Under the pieces are notes generated by a model, which saw only the letters and a program-made list of their open reading frames with translations, searched no databases and had not been told where the DNA came from. A stretch of DNA of 60,000 bases. Source: Symsagittifera roscoffensis. Taxonomy: Eukaryota > Xenacoelomorpha > Acoela > Convolutidae. Below, one piece after another: positions 36,541 to 48,641 of this stretch (within the stretch, counting starts at the first letter, position 1; every line of letters begins with the position of its first letter). Location of the stretch: assembly GCF_963678635.1 (NCBI RefSeq), contig NC_087071.1, forward strand, positions 10,217,842 through 10,277,841, given 5' to 3'. The translations under genes were made by a program, and so were the position numbers.

Positions 36541-36940
36541 GGTTTTAGTAAACTCGGCAATTTTTCACTAAAAAACGGCTCTCTGATTGTGAAAACCAGA
36601 AATTATCGTCGATGATCCAGTTTTCAGCGTCTTGAATTATTAACTTGTGAGCTATCTAGTGCTAATGGTTTGATTATTGAACTGAAATATCACGAAAACA
36701 TCTGTTTGATAGTTATTATGTCCTGGAGTTTTTAATCGGTTGACCTCAGCGCGAGCATAAAAATGCTTCATTTTCATTTGATTGACTGGTTTATCAATTG
36801 AATCTAAAAACATCAGGCCGTCTAAAGTTCCGCGGGGCTCCGATGCTTCGATATCAACCTTAAATAGGACATGACTAATGTTCATTTGTGTCACAGACAA
36901 CAGGAACCTATCGACGTTGAAACTTTTATTTAATTGGCTT
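36541..36940 (-). pseudogene. Orphan coding-like segment
   Basis: A frame open from about 36920 to the stop at 36652 (82 aa counted from 36900) has more balanced base composition than its flanks and a globular look (NISHVLFKVDIEASEPRGT, HNNYQTDVFVIFQF). A second frame just downstream (about 36649 to 36545) reads NWIIDDNFWFSQSE. No family was recognised. It may be an exon or a decayed gene. Confidence 0.3.
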
Positions 36941-39900
36941 GAGCAAGGGCGGATCTAGGGTTTTCTCGAGGGCGGGGGCGGAATTTTTAAAAAGTTCGAA
37001 AATTTTATAAAGACAGTTTTTTTTAGGTCATTTTAGCACATTGATTTTCCAAGCTATGCAAAAGCACTAAAAAAGCCCTGATTTGGCCAATTTTTCTTTG
37101 ATGCAGGCAAAACTTTGATGCAGGCAAAACTCTTTTTGGAAATTTTTGACCAAAAATTTGCGTTTTTTCAAAAAATCAAAAATCTGAAAAAAACTTCTGT
37201 CAATATATTCTTTTTAACAGCGCTAAATAGATGAACAAGAGTTCTAGTTGTATTGAAATAGGCGATACTTTGACTGAAAAACTAAAAAAGAATTATTCCT
37301 TTTCTAAGGGATTGTTTTCCTGCTGTTTAAAATAATTTCAAAATCATAATAGATTATTTCAAAAGATTTTCAGTCGTTTCAAGTAACTTTTAGTTTTTTT
37401 AAGTGACCCCTCCTCCGTTGAATTACTTCCGGGATTTTTTCGGCGATATAAAGTGAGCAATTTTCACTAAATACATTTATTTTTTCGTCTGGTTTTGCCC
37501 TCATTGCTGCAAATTCGATTTTTTCAATTACTCTAATGAAACTAGTAGTAAAAGTTGCGACTGATCAAAGAGGATCGTGAGGGAAGGGGGAGAGACCGGC
37601 CTATATCATGTATTAGGATACGTCATGGATTTGGGTCTGCGTCGTTATGTATTAAGATAGGGTATAGTTTCGGTAATGTAACCACATAGTGATGAAAAAT
37701 GAGTTTTTTGGGGAATTTTGTGCACCATCAGTCAAAAATTTTCATTTTACATCTTTGTTAAGTTACTTAGCGGACTTCCTACCACCGTAAGTTCAAATTC
37801 AAAAAAAAACTAATATCATTACGAGGCCATAATGTGCATTTTGTGATTTGTAAGAGATCTGGCAACAAGTACTCTCCCTTTGTTCTTTTGTTTTATCAAT
37901 TTCTATGATAATTCCGACAGAAGTTTAACATATTTAAATAAGTTGTCTCTGGAATCCGGGAAAATACAGACAAAATATGTGCGCCTGTCTCGTGCACAGT
38001 TTGACCTCGTAATGAATGAATCGAAAAACCGTGAGTAACTATTTTTAAAAGTCTTGAAAAGTTGCCATTGCTAGTTTCTACCCTAATTGTTCAGTTTAAT
38101 TAATTTGAGAGAATCAAAATCTAGATTCATTGTGATGTCTCAGAGAAAATGGGTTAAATTATTAGGTTAAAACTAGCATCGGCAACTTTTCAAGACTCGC
38201 CAAAAATATCATCCTGGTAATATAAATAAGATCTTGCATAAATACTGAGAGCGTTTTTGAGATAAAAACCGAAAAACGTGGATATTTTAAAATCATTTTT
38301 CACATATTTTCACTAGTTTTCTCAGACATTTTTTCTACTTATTCATCTAATTAAGTTAGTAGTCGATTTTGGTTAGGCATACATTATCCTTCTTAAGAAT
38401 TTTTTGAGGTAAATTCAAAACAAACTTCTTTATTGAAGATGTAACAAATGGACCTGTGATGACTTCCTGTGAAAAAAGTTGGTACTTGGTGAAATTCCAA
38501 CCAAACGTTTCATCTAAATGGTCAAAAAAATTTCAAATGATTCCACAAAATCAGTTTGTCCTAAATTTTTCACTGATTCCCCAGTGCTTTATTATTACTA
38601 TTGATTTATTATTGTACATGCTTTATTATTACTGTTTTCCGCAATTTGTTTGTTGCTTAATTTGCTCAATAGTAGCTCAAATAGCAAATTTTGTTCTGTT
38701 ATACATAAACTTGTTTAAAGAAAAACGATCAATCAGTATTCAGAGTTTCTTAGCTCTTTTTGAAAACTTGATTCTAAGATTTTTTTCGATCTATTGATAA
38801 ACATTTTGGTCTTTTGGTACTGTTCTCTAATTAAGTTTTTCACTGACTCAAATATCTTATAGAATGGGTTAATTTGAAGATAAATAATAAAGTAGATAGA
38901 GAGTAAAACTATAAAATTGTGTAAAATTCTTTTGAAAAGTTGCGGTTCTAGAGTCAATTGGAACATTTTTATGCAAATAGGGTAAGCTTTCGCTGAAACT
39001 TTTCAAATCTTTTTTAAGCACATTTCCTTCATTGAACCAAAAAAATTCAACTTGGATTACAAAATTTGATTTAAAATTAATTAATAAAACTCCCAAATTA
39101 TATATAAGCTTAAGCAATCTCTACTACTATCTCATTGAGACAAATAACTTGCAAGTCCATTAATTTGAAATAAAAAAAAAAAACTTTTGCCAGTTCTAAA
39201 AAAAAACCAGCCGTTTTTTGAGTTTGGGCTTAGTGTCATCTCTTATTGCCTCTTTTAATGTCTCATTTTAAAAATAGAATAACGCTTATGATGGAAAAAT
39301 TTGACAAAATTGGAAATCATGACAGCTCAGAATAAGATTGAAAAACTATCAGAACTTCGCAGTATTTAGTTTAGCTATAAACTGAAAACAGAATTCTAGT
39401 TTTGAACCTTTTAGTGAATTTAGGGTAAATATTTGAAAAGTTTCCAGGACAGCATCTCGTTATGGCAATTTTTTAAGTCTTTATAACTAGGTAGACAAAC
39501 AAAAACTTAAGAATAGTTTTAAATTGTGAAAAATTAAAACTATACTAATTAAAGTGTTTTTGAGTCTAGTAATAATGGTTTGTGCACAAACAAACTAATT
39601 GGAAAAGATGGTTATTTTTTTAATAAAAAGAAATCCTCAATTACTTCAGCTAAGTTTGAGCTATGTTGCTGCATAATTTTTTCTCATTTTCAGCAAAAAA
39701 TTTGAAAAAAAAAATCAACAAACAATTTTTTCTGTGAGAAAAAAAAAGACTGAAAAACTTACCATTGTTTTACCAGCATTAAAAATATCAGATTGATATA
39801 ATTCCTTTTTACACACTACAAAGCGTTTCAGGTAGATCTTTCAGAGTTAGAATGCATTCTAATTTTTTTCACCTTCAGTGAATGGCCGCAACCACTATCT

Positions 39901-41560
39901 GAAAACTACTTTTTTCAAGTTGTATAAATAATTAACTTTTAGATTTTCAATAATTTCATGACAAAAATTTGAAGTTTTTCAAAACTTGCATTAACTTGCA
40001 TAATCTTCAATCAGATACTGAGATCCAGTTATGACTCTTCTATTTTAGTTAGGGTGAATATTTGACTAAATTTTGGGTAGAATCTATTTATGCCAGAAAT
40101 CCAAGAATTTTCATTGATTTTGTCAACGTTTTTTCGTTTGAATCATGTTTTTTTACTCCAACTTAATTCCCAAAGAGAAACAACTCAATCGGGTTTTTTC
40201 AGCTCACAGAATTCTACTCACTTACAACGGAAAGTAGAAACCGAAAAAAACTAGAAATCAACTAATTAAAAGTTTCCCAGGCTACTTTATGGAAATAAAC
40301 TAAAAGTGACTCGAAAAATAAACTTCATTCAATTTTTGGAGAAAAAAAGTTATAACTGAAAAATATTCAAAAATAGTATTTTTAAAAACAAGACATACTG
40401 AACTAATCAATTTTTGCAATTGTTTTAGGGTAAAAGCAATTTTCTAAGCTGAGCTTTCCTGGTGTATATAAGGAGTTACTTTTTCGTTAGTCTAAGAAGA
40501 CTCAAATTTAACACAAAATTTTTTATCACATAGAAATTTCTCTTAATTCGTGATACTCTATTTCATCTTTCGGGGTTTCATCTCTTGTTTTTCGTTGTGC
40601 GCTAAAAAAAAATTTCTGAACATTTTTGAAAACGAAAAACAAAAGTTTTTTTTCTATTTTTCAGTATAATCATATATGATCAAATTTCCAGTTCAAAAAT
40701 AAATAATTTTTTCATACAAAAGGTTTGTTTTGCTTTTGTTCCTTCCATCATTCAATTTCACAAAAAAAAACAAAGGCGTTTTTTCTTTTACTGATTTCAA
40801 ATATTGTTGGCTGAGCTATTTTGAAAACAAAAACTTGAAAATATTGAAAAAAAAACTAACAAAATTCGTTTGATTTCTGCATTCTTTGCTAGTTCTAGTT
40901 TTAATTTTAAGCCCTTCAAGTTTTGAAAAATTTCATTTGATGTCAAAAGGCTTACACCTTTTCATAAAATTTCGAGAAATACAGGTTCATAATTTGATGC
41001 AAAGTGTGTTTTTGAGAAAAAAGAACAGTTTACTCCTTGACTCCTCCAAGCTTTCGTTTGAACCTCATTGAACCTCAATAGTTTGTGTTTGCTAACAACT
41101 CTGAAAACTTTGATTAAGTTGAACCGATTGATTAAGAATTGTAAAAAGAGTTTAGATTGTTTAGAGCCCATTTTCTAAATAAAGAGATGAGTAGGTGTTA
41201 AGGTGACTTTCAGTAGACTCATCAAAGAATAAGTTATTGGAGAATAAAAAACAAATAATTTTCTTGCGATGCTAGATTGGCCATGGTTAAAAAAATTAAT
41301 CTGAAAAAATCATTGGTATCATTTGACAAACTGTTTCTTTAAAATTTATTGTGGTTATTAAAAGAAAAAAAGTTTTCAGCCACTTTACTGTTTTTATAGT
41401 GAAGCATAAAATACAAAAACATACTGAAGTTTTTCTAAAGCATATTGATCAGTCATTGAAAAAGTACCTTATAAGATTATCAAGCCTTTAAAGTGAATAA
41501 ATCCCAAGCCTAGAACTTTCGCAGAAATTGAAATGTTAGTATATACCTTGCAAAATGTCG
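36941..41560. other. Long intergenic AT-rich stretch
   Basis: No recognised gene in about 4.6 kb. Visible items are a paired ATGTATTAAGATA motif at 37608-37667 and many A/T homopolymers. Frames such as 38456-38797 or 40962-41171 show no domain or composition change and are taken as chance. Confidence 0.5.
37608..37667. repeat. Paired ATGTATTAAGATA motif, site 1
   Basis: atgtattaggatacgtcatgg at 37608 and atgtattaagatagggtat at 37647, 39 bases apart. The same word occurs as a pair at 48290/48318 and singly at 55498. Confidence 0.6.
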
Positions 41561-42540
41561 CCAATATATGCAACTCAAACTGCAGACGTGAAAAATGAGT
41601 GCGGAAATGTTGGCTGATTTAAAATGGGTAGGCCAGAATGCCACTCTAGGAACTTTCTAGTCAAGTTTTTGGTAAGGGGGCGTCCCACTGTTGACCGATG
41701 ATTCTCTATATTTCTTTCTGGAGGAGATGTTATTGATCTAACAATGTATGGACCGATCAACCAGATGGGTTGAAAGACTGATGAGACGAAGCTTGAAGCC
41801 GTGCGCTGTATAACATTGTTTTTCAGTTGTCTATTTATACCTCGGCTGCAATTAAAGTGCCATGAATGTGGTCCTATTTTAAACCTATAACATATGATGG
41901 ATGATTTAACTTCATTGCCTAAGATTTTTCGGCCTGACCTACTTCGTCGCTCGAGGTACCTAACTTTTTTTGTATTTTAATAACATTGCAGACAAACTCG
42001 GTCAATTTATTCATTCCCTCCTTTAAAACATTTATAGGGTTTTTACCTTTTCCAAAGCTCTTTCAGGATGTTTCAATGAGTCAATGAAACCCTCCGTATA
42101 GAAGTTTTGAATCACTGCAAAATTTGCTTCTGGAAAATAAGCTTCATTATCACGAGGGTTGTTTTGAAGTTCAAAGTTAGCTTATGTGGGGAAATCTCGA
42201 GCTCCAGAGAAGTGTCGAAATATTGGCACATTACCACATCGGTTTTGGTATCCTCCTGTCACAGAAATCGCAGTGATGGTTAATCATCTGTAACCTCACC
42301 AACCTGGAAAAACATCACTCTATATCAGCAGATACAGCAAGCATATTGATGCTGAGGGAACCTCAATAATACGGCAAGAAGGTTTTGAAGCAAGTGTGGA
42401 CCAACCAGAAGAGCTTTATTGAGTGAAGATCCATGAAAACTGAATGCTCCATTGGTGACGCGTCGAATTTTACCGGCTTGTTGGAGTTAATCAAGGTGTG
42501 GTGAGAATGATACCAGATGGGTTGAAAAGACCGAATCATT
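41560..42540 (-). pseudogene. Bel/Pao-type retrotransposon RT fossil
   Basis: Translating the minus strand in shifting frames gives the order typical of Bel/Pao RT. First comes WYHSHHTLINSNKPVKF (about 42520-42460), then GSSLNKALLVGPHLLQNLL and LLRFPQHQYACC (about 42430-42340), followed by the degraded catalytic box in FAVIQNFYTEGFIDSLKHPE (about 42130-42070), where the family has a YVDD-type motif. Further on is RKFLEWHSGLPILNQPTF (about 41600-41660), like the domain that follows RT in this family. Frames shift repeatedly, so it is long dead. It belongs to a different family from the elements at 1-25 kb. Confidence 0.7.
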
Positions 42541-42599
42541 ATAATTGATTAAAACGGATTATAACTATTACATTTTTTGCAAAATCATTTGCAAAACTT

Positions 42600-42930
42600 G
42601 CCTTATTTCTGCGTTACTCACGGCATACTCGCAATCTAAACCTACTTGAATTAACTCCTCCCTCCCCCAATTTGTTCCCCATCAGCAAAGGGGGGTTAGC
42701 AGGGGGAGGGGACAGGGAGGGGTAAACGGTGTATATAAGAGGACAAAAAATTTCAAAATTCAAAAACGAAATGTAACATTTTATGAAACCTAATACGTAG
42801 CAACTGACTGCACTAAATAGGAAATGCGATAAATTTGAAAAATAAATTGTAAATTTCAGGACTAACATCTCGAAAAAATCCATTATAATTGATTATAACC
42901 GATTAAAAGGGATCATATTGGCATATACCA
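42600..42930. repeat. Dispersed repeat X, copy 1
   Basis: Resembles 47190-47400 in order: G-rich start, gtaaacggtgtatataaga, attttatgaaacctaata, gtagcaactg, gatgcgata-like sequence, ctcgaaaaaat and attgattataaccgatta. A third, more diverged version may follow at 42950-43160. Confidence 0.65.
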
Positions 42931-42944
42931 CCCCCCCCCCCCCC
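42931..42944. repeat. C14 homopolymer
   Basis: Fourteen consecutive C between dispersed repeat X and a diverged copy. Its length is probably unstable. Confidence 0.8.
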
Positions 42945-43205
42945 ACATGAACACCCCGTCTGAACCTGACCCCCACCTGAACAAATTACGTTGGCGGGGT
43001 TAGGAAGGTTTGTTGTAAATGGGCAAACGCTAGGGAGGGTAATGTTGAGTAATATAAAAAGTGCCAAAAATATCAAAGTTAGGTAGAAAAAAATTCAATT
43101 GAACAACAAGTAACCAACGTAACCAACTTTAATTTAAAACGTAGAAAAGACTTTATGTGCGTTGAAACTCACATCTTAAAAAAGTGGAAAAAATCAATTT
43201 AATTT

Positions 43206-43360
43206 AGTTTCATTGTCAGTGTCCACAAATATGAAAAAAAAATCGATTATAATGGATGAAAAAAGGATTTTGTTGCCTCGAAAAATAGTAACATTATAAT
43301 CCATTTTAAATTGATTATAATCGATTTGTTTTCATTTTTGTGGACACTGACAAGCAAACT
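43206..43360. repeat. Inverted-repeat (MITE-like) element with ATCGAT core
   Basis: The left arm 43206-43254 (agtttcattgtcagtgtcca, then ataatgg) and right arm 43311-43360 (ttgattataatcgatttgtt, then gacaagcaaact) are near-perfect reverse complements around a 56-base centre. The gattataatcgatt core recurs at 47117-47130 and 47447-47465, linking it to repeat X. Confidence 0.7.
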
Positions 43361-43599
43361 CAATTGTAATCTATTTTTATTCATGGAAATCCAATGCGGG
43401 TAGCCATTTTCTGATCGAATAACGGATCCACCAATCGACGCTGATACTTTTTGAACGCCATTGTTCCAGAGGAAAATTTGGATATCCATCATACGATGAA
43501 GGTAGTACCTGCAACCCGTGTTGACAGATGTCATTGAATTGAATTGAAGTGAATTGAAGTGAAAATTCAAAACTGAGATTTCAAACTCATATTGTTACT

Positions 43600-45121
43600 T
43601 TAGATTTTTATCTATTGTAGTGCAAAAACTTTCCTGTAACTCGAGGAGCGTGGTAGTGCTCATGCATTTATCTTGATGACTTTTTTATGTACGTTACGTT
43701 ATTATACTGTAATAAATTACTATATGCCGAGGTCAGTATGACCTCGTATTTGAATTTTCAATATGCATTCAGAATTGCTTCTAGCTAGAGCAAGTCTCCA
43801 CAGCTCAGATCTCAGAGAACAAAGCAACCTTAAGAGCACTTGATTTAAAAAAAGTATAGGCAACCTAGTCTAACCTGTTCGTATTTACTTTACGAGTTTC
43901 TCGCACAATTAAATTTCTAGCAGTTTGAAAGGTAATTTTTGGTTTGCAAAGGATATATGTAGCGCGTAATTCTTGGTTGCCCGAAACCTTTTGGCTGGGC
44001 ATGGGCGTAGAAAAAAGATATTTACTAATATAACCAAACCATTGAATTTGATTTCCGTTATAGGAGTTGAGGCGAATTGGTTTTCAAAGAAACTTATTGT
44101 GATGATACTTTTCGACGTTGATTAATCTAAAATTAATTTTTCAAAATTGTCAGTTTAAATTTCAAACAACTTGATAAAAAAGGATAGACGACGAATTTAG
44201 GATTCATCAAAATTGAATGAAAGATCGGTCTTAGTATCAGAAGTAATTTTATTCAAAAAGAGAAAAAGTCCGAATCAATATATATCTACATGAAACTATC
44301 TTCTTTTAAAGCTAAAAAAAAATCTTTTAGAGGATTCTAAATAGACCTAAATACATCTTTTGTGCTTTTTGCATTCTCTTTTCTAGGTCTTTAATTTCAA
44401 TTTGAATAGAATTCATATCAATTGAGTCAAAAACAAAACTGTTTTCTCTTCCTTTTATACTCACTTTCGATCAAATTATATCAATCATCCGATCTTGTTT
44501 TTTTTTTTCATTTTTAGGAAAGACTTCTCTATGAAAGTAAACACTAATCAACCAGGAAAAATTGGAAGTACTGCGATATGTCGTAACTGAGATCCGATTA
44601 ATCTCAACTGACAAAATAATTAAATTCTTACAAAAAATTGTAAATTTTAGTAAAATTACTCATCAATTAAATTTGAATTATTATTGAAATTTTGCAGTTT
44701 TCTTTCATATAATGATCAGTTTTGCTACCAGGAAATGTGAAATTCATATGTCAATCAAGTTTGTTCCAAGCATATGATCCTTAGGGTAGACGTTTGAGAA
44801 AACTGAAAACCAAGCTTTCAAACAAGAACTTTTTTGAGTAGCAGCCTGTACAAAATGTCGCATCGTAGGACAAACTATTCAAAATAACGCACTGAACTAT
44901 TATTATTTGTCGAAATCAAAAATTTCCATAATGCGAAATATATTCTTTTGAATTTTATAAAGTTTTTGTTTCTTAGCTTCCAAAAAAGCTGTGCTTTCTA
45001 TCAAAATTTAAAAAAAATTGTTACAATTTAAATTGAGACTGTTAAGTTCATTTGTTTTATTCATAGTGATCAATTAAAATATCAAACAAAGCTTTTTGAA
45101 TTGATTAAACTTTGATTGAAA
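43600..45121. other. Intergenic; nothing recognised
   Basis: AT-rich, with no credible gene. It is the 3' flank of the TRIM-like gene; polyadenylation signals were not assigned. Confidence 0.45.
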
Positions 45122-46165
45122 TCAGAGGAGCGAAATATTTTTAATCTCAATTTTGACAGCTAATGTAGCAGGTTTAATAATGAACCCATTCTGAAAATTA
45201 ACTACATCCTTGTGTAATTTGAACTTTTCCCAGCCCCAGCAATTATTACCGCCTCCAACAAACTCCATCGTATGAAAACCGCGAATCTCATTTTTGGCCA
45301 TGGCAGTGTTTAGAAGAGTTATCTTAAATTCGAGCCGAAGTTTCCAGGGTATGCTCCGTGTAACAGAGTCAACGTGCAAATAAAGGGCAATCCAGTCTTC
45401 GCCATCAATTTTTTTCAACTGGGCTCGAGCTCTGTAGTTAAATTCTCGAACGTGATAATTTGATGAGAATATTATATCATCTATTTTGTTGAATTGGGAG
45501 AGTAAGTTTTCAATTATTGTTGTGAACTCAAAAGGCCTCAGTTTTCCATTCAGCATCCAGCGCTGGCGGACATCGATGAATTTTGAAGTAAGAAACTTGA
45601 TTAGTTCTGGACTTTTGGTCAATTCGCATCCGTCGGCAGTTTGTTTTACAATTGCCTTAAGTCTCGCTCGTTTTTCTAACTCATCTTGCCTCAATTGCAG
45701 CTGCTTGATTTCGTTGGCCACTTGCGATAGCTGCAAATCCAAGTCTTCTAACTCAGGTAACAATATCTTTGCTTGTTGTTTCAAAATAGTATTATAACTC
45801 GTCAAACTGTGGTCAGAATGATCAGAATCAACACATGGAAGGCATAATGGAATGTTACAATCTCTACACCACAATGTTTTAGCATGATCGCACTCTGGGC
45901 CACAGACTGATTTTCCATCACTAACAGACAAAGACCCAATTGCGTCCCGAATTCCATAGAGAGGGTTTAGATCACTGACTTTGACTTGGAAAACTTGGGT
46001 ACAGACTGCACACTTCGATGCTTGATCCATGTTGTGCTTGATAAAGTTCAAACAACTTTTAGCAGGACCGCAATATGAGTGACCACAAGGTAACGCTCGT
46101 GGATCCACAAGAAATTCCGTGCAAATTGCGCATTTGAGGGAATCGGCTAGGCTACCTGCTGCCAT
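45122..46165 (-). CDS. TRIM37-like protein: RING, B-box, coiled coil, MATH
   Basis: An intact single-exon frame of 347 aa from ATG 46165. Residues about 12-60 form a C3HC4 RING (CAICTEF, then LPCGHSYC, ending in KCAVC), the E2-binding domain of ubiquitin ligases. Residues about 88-125 form a B-box-like zinc domain (ECDHAKTLWCRDCNIPLC ending in DSDHSDH). A helical Leu/Glu/Gln-rich coiled coil follows (about 135-170, ELEDLDLQLSQVANEIKQL). The C-terminal 100 residues (DGEDWIALYLHVDS to the WGWEKF segment) look like a MATH/TRAF domain, which binds substrates. RING/B-box/coiled-coil/MATH order is that of TRIM37, although this protein is much shorter. It is predicted to be a cytoplasmic or peroxisomal E3 ligase; the target is unknown. 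The absence of introns could mean a retrocopy. Confidence 0.8.
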   Translation of the reverse strand: MAAGSLADSLKCAICTEFLVDPRALPCGHSYCGPAKSCLNFIKHNMDQASKCAVCTQVFQVKVSDLNPLYGIRDAIGSLSVSDGKSVCGPECDHAKTLWCRDCNIPLCLPCVDSDHSDHSLTSYNTILKQQAKILLPELEDLDLQLSQVANEIKQLQLRQDELEKRARLKAIVKQTADGCELTKSPELIKFLTSKFIDVRQRWMLNGKLRPFEFTTIIENLLSQFNKIDDIIFSSNYHVREFNYRARAQLKKIDGEDWIALYLHVDSVTRSIPWKLRLEFKITLLNTAMAKNEIRGFHTMEFVGGGNNCWGWEKFKLHKDVVNFQNGFIIKPATLAVKIEIKNISLL

Positions 46166-46479
46166 AGTTTGCACAATGAGACGCGGCTACGGATGTTATT
46201 ACAATCAGCAGTATTATAAATGAGAAAACTTATCAGTTGAAAGTTTGATATTAAAGTTAAATGTGTAGAGTAGTAAGTATTTGATTGAACATATTATGCA
46301 TAGTAAAAGGCAGAAGGTTGCCTAATTTGCGAAAGCCATGTTACAAAAACCAAGCTACAGCATAGCATTTCTTTCATTCTGGCGACATTTCATCATTTCA
46401 AGATGGAGCATAGATCAAATAATTGTTTTGTACATATATTTAATGCAGTGTTGAAACAATATAAAACTCACCCGCACCG

Positions 46480-47060
46480 GAGTTCCATAGAAAACAAGAT
46501 TGCTCGTATCAGGGCGAAGCCTTGAATGTTCCGACTGACTTTTAAGTTCTATGGAGCTGTAATAACTTGAAAAATAGTTAAACGTAATAAATTAAAAACA
46601 AAAAAAATTGAAATTTGAGATTTTTGTGAAAATCATCCCCCGCACGACCTATTAAGTACAAAGTGATAGATTTCCCTTTAAGCAACAAATCAATTATAGC
46701 AAACCTGTTTTTCAACCAGTTTGAGTTGGTTTCTAAGATGGATTAAATCTCAGCTTACGCGCTAATAGCGCGAATTATTTTGCGTGTTAGTTGTCCAAAA
46801 TTGTCCACAATGGCGACCTCAACCAAAAATAACTTAACAAAAAATGATCACTGGTAAAACATATTTTTCAAATTTAAGCTCAGGACAGCAAACACTTTTG
46901 AACGATATAAAAAATTCCGTCATAAATGGCTAGTTAAAAAGTCGAAAATTGTTTGAAGAAAAAAAACCGACCCCGAGCACAGATATCAAATATTCCGTTT
47001 TTTTGGTTACTAAATTCGAAACAATAATCGATTATGAGGCAAGACTGTTGTCTAAAATGT
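46480..47060. repeat. Dispersed repeat, copy 2 (upstream of TRIM-like gene)
   Basis: Partner of 31340-31990. Landmarks are attgctcgtatcagggcgaa near 46500, catcccccgcacgacc near 46636, aacaaaaaatgatcactggt near 46838, and gaagaaaaaaaaccgacccc near 46953. It lies about 0.3 kb 5' of the TRIM-like start codon. Confidence 0.6.
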
Positions 47061-47099
47061 TGTCATTCTATTCCATTATTGTTGCAAATTATTAACACG

Positions 47100-47600
47100 A
47101 AAATTATTGTATTGTGATTATAATCGATTGTTTTCGTTACTGTGGCGGGGGGTGTAAACACGGAGGAAAACGCTTGTTTAACGGGGAGGGGGGGTGTGGG
47201 ACAGGGATGGAGTGAACGGGGTATGAAAGACAAAAAACATAAAAATTTAAAAGTGAATTGTTACTATTTATGAAACCTAATAAGTAGCAACTGCATTAAA
47301 CAGTAGATGCGATAACTTTGAAAAAAAAATTAGGTTTCATGACAAAACTCTCGAAAAAATTGTTGATAATTGATTATAACCGATTATAAGGGATTATTTG
47401 CCATAAAAACATAAGAAATGTAATCCATTTTTGGTGGATTATACTGGATTATAATCGATTATAATGGGTTACATTGATGTAAGAAATATATGGATTATAA
47501 TCCATTTTTGATGGGTTATAATCAATTTTTCTTGTATTTTTAAAAAAAAACTGACTACGAAATGACAATATAATCGATTATTATCCATGGAGCTCCAGTG
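47100..47600. repeat. Dispersed repeat X, copy 2, with ATCGAT inverted repeats
   Basis: 47180-47400 matches 42660-42920. The end is a cluster of gattataatcgattataat and attataatccatttttggtg words in both orientations (47390-47530) that can fold into hairpins. It is non-coding and probably a non-autonomous DNA element. Confidence 0.65.
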
Positions 47601-48641
47601 CGGACAATTCTTGGTAAATCAGAACTGCGAAATTGTTAAATTTAAAACTAGAAACACTTGTGGTAAGTCGATGCATGAAAAAACCTAGATGCGTAAGTAC
47701 AGAGAACTAGGTAATCATTATTCCTGTTTTCCTGATTCGGCTTTAGGTGTAGTATTTCTGTAGAATTATAAGATAGTAATTTGCTGGGGGGTTACTCTAC
47801 TGAGATTTTCCTAATTTTTGCAATCCGACGGTATAACTTTTTCATGATAGTGTTTTTTCGAGTGTTTTAGTTCACTCCCTTATCAGCTTCATTTAAACTG
47901 ACCATTGGTGCGGTACATGAATTACTATAGGAAATTGTGTGAGCGTGTGTGATCAATAGAAAGAAATATCGTGTTACTATATGTTTTTTTCTAAGTTTTT
48001 TCAAAATTTGGTTGTTATTTTTTCTTGGAAGTTTTCTTAAAGTTCTTGGCAATTTATATAAAGCTGAAACCGAATAATATTTTGGCCGTCCGGTCTTTGT
48101 TTATAATACACTTATCTGGGTTTTTTCCATCTTTTTTTGGAAGCATTAAAAAAATGATAAGCATCGAGGAAGAATTATACCTCAAACATCGTTTGATCCA
48201 TCAATTGAATGAAAACTTTCAGTTTCCCTCTATCATTAGTAGTAGATGTTGAGGCTGAAGTGGGGGGGGGGGGAGCATTGAGGAACTCCATGTATTAAGA
48301 TACGTTATAGGTTTCCCATGTATTAAGAGTTTTTGTGTCGGGAAAATTTTTGGAAAAAATTTGGGAAAAAATTTGGAAAATTTTGACAAAAAATTTTTTG
48401 GAACAATTTTGGCGTGCGTTATCTAATCGTTTCTTATCCTTGTTGTGTAGCTATAATAGGTTACCTAGTCATGCTGAAACTTCGAAAAAAAGTCAAGTTT
48501 TTTGAGAAAAAAATTTAAATTACAAAGAAAATATATAAATCACTGCATTGTATATTAAGTTTACCGCAATAATTTACATTTTATTATCATGAAACCATAA
48601 AAATATGACATCTTATATTATTTAATACATGAGAAGAGTTC
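47600..48641. other. Left flank of the Polinton-like element
   Basis: No recognised gene. It contains a G-run (48262-48273), a pair of ATGTATTAAGATA motifs (48290, 48318) and AT-rich sequence up to the polymerase stop. The element's left terminus should be here or further left, but no terminal inverted repeat can be proven without the right end. Confidence 0.4.
48290..48329. repeat. Paired ATGTATTAAGATA motif, site 2
   Basis: atgtattaagatacgttata at 48290 and atgtattaagag at 48318, about 0.3 kb beyond the polymerase 3' end. Related sites are 37608/37647 and 55498. Confidence 0.6.

Noticed and set aside
38456-38797. 113-codon frame in the long intergenic stretch
   Set aside because: Composition follows the AT-rich background and no domain, signal peptide pattern or neighbour supports it.
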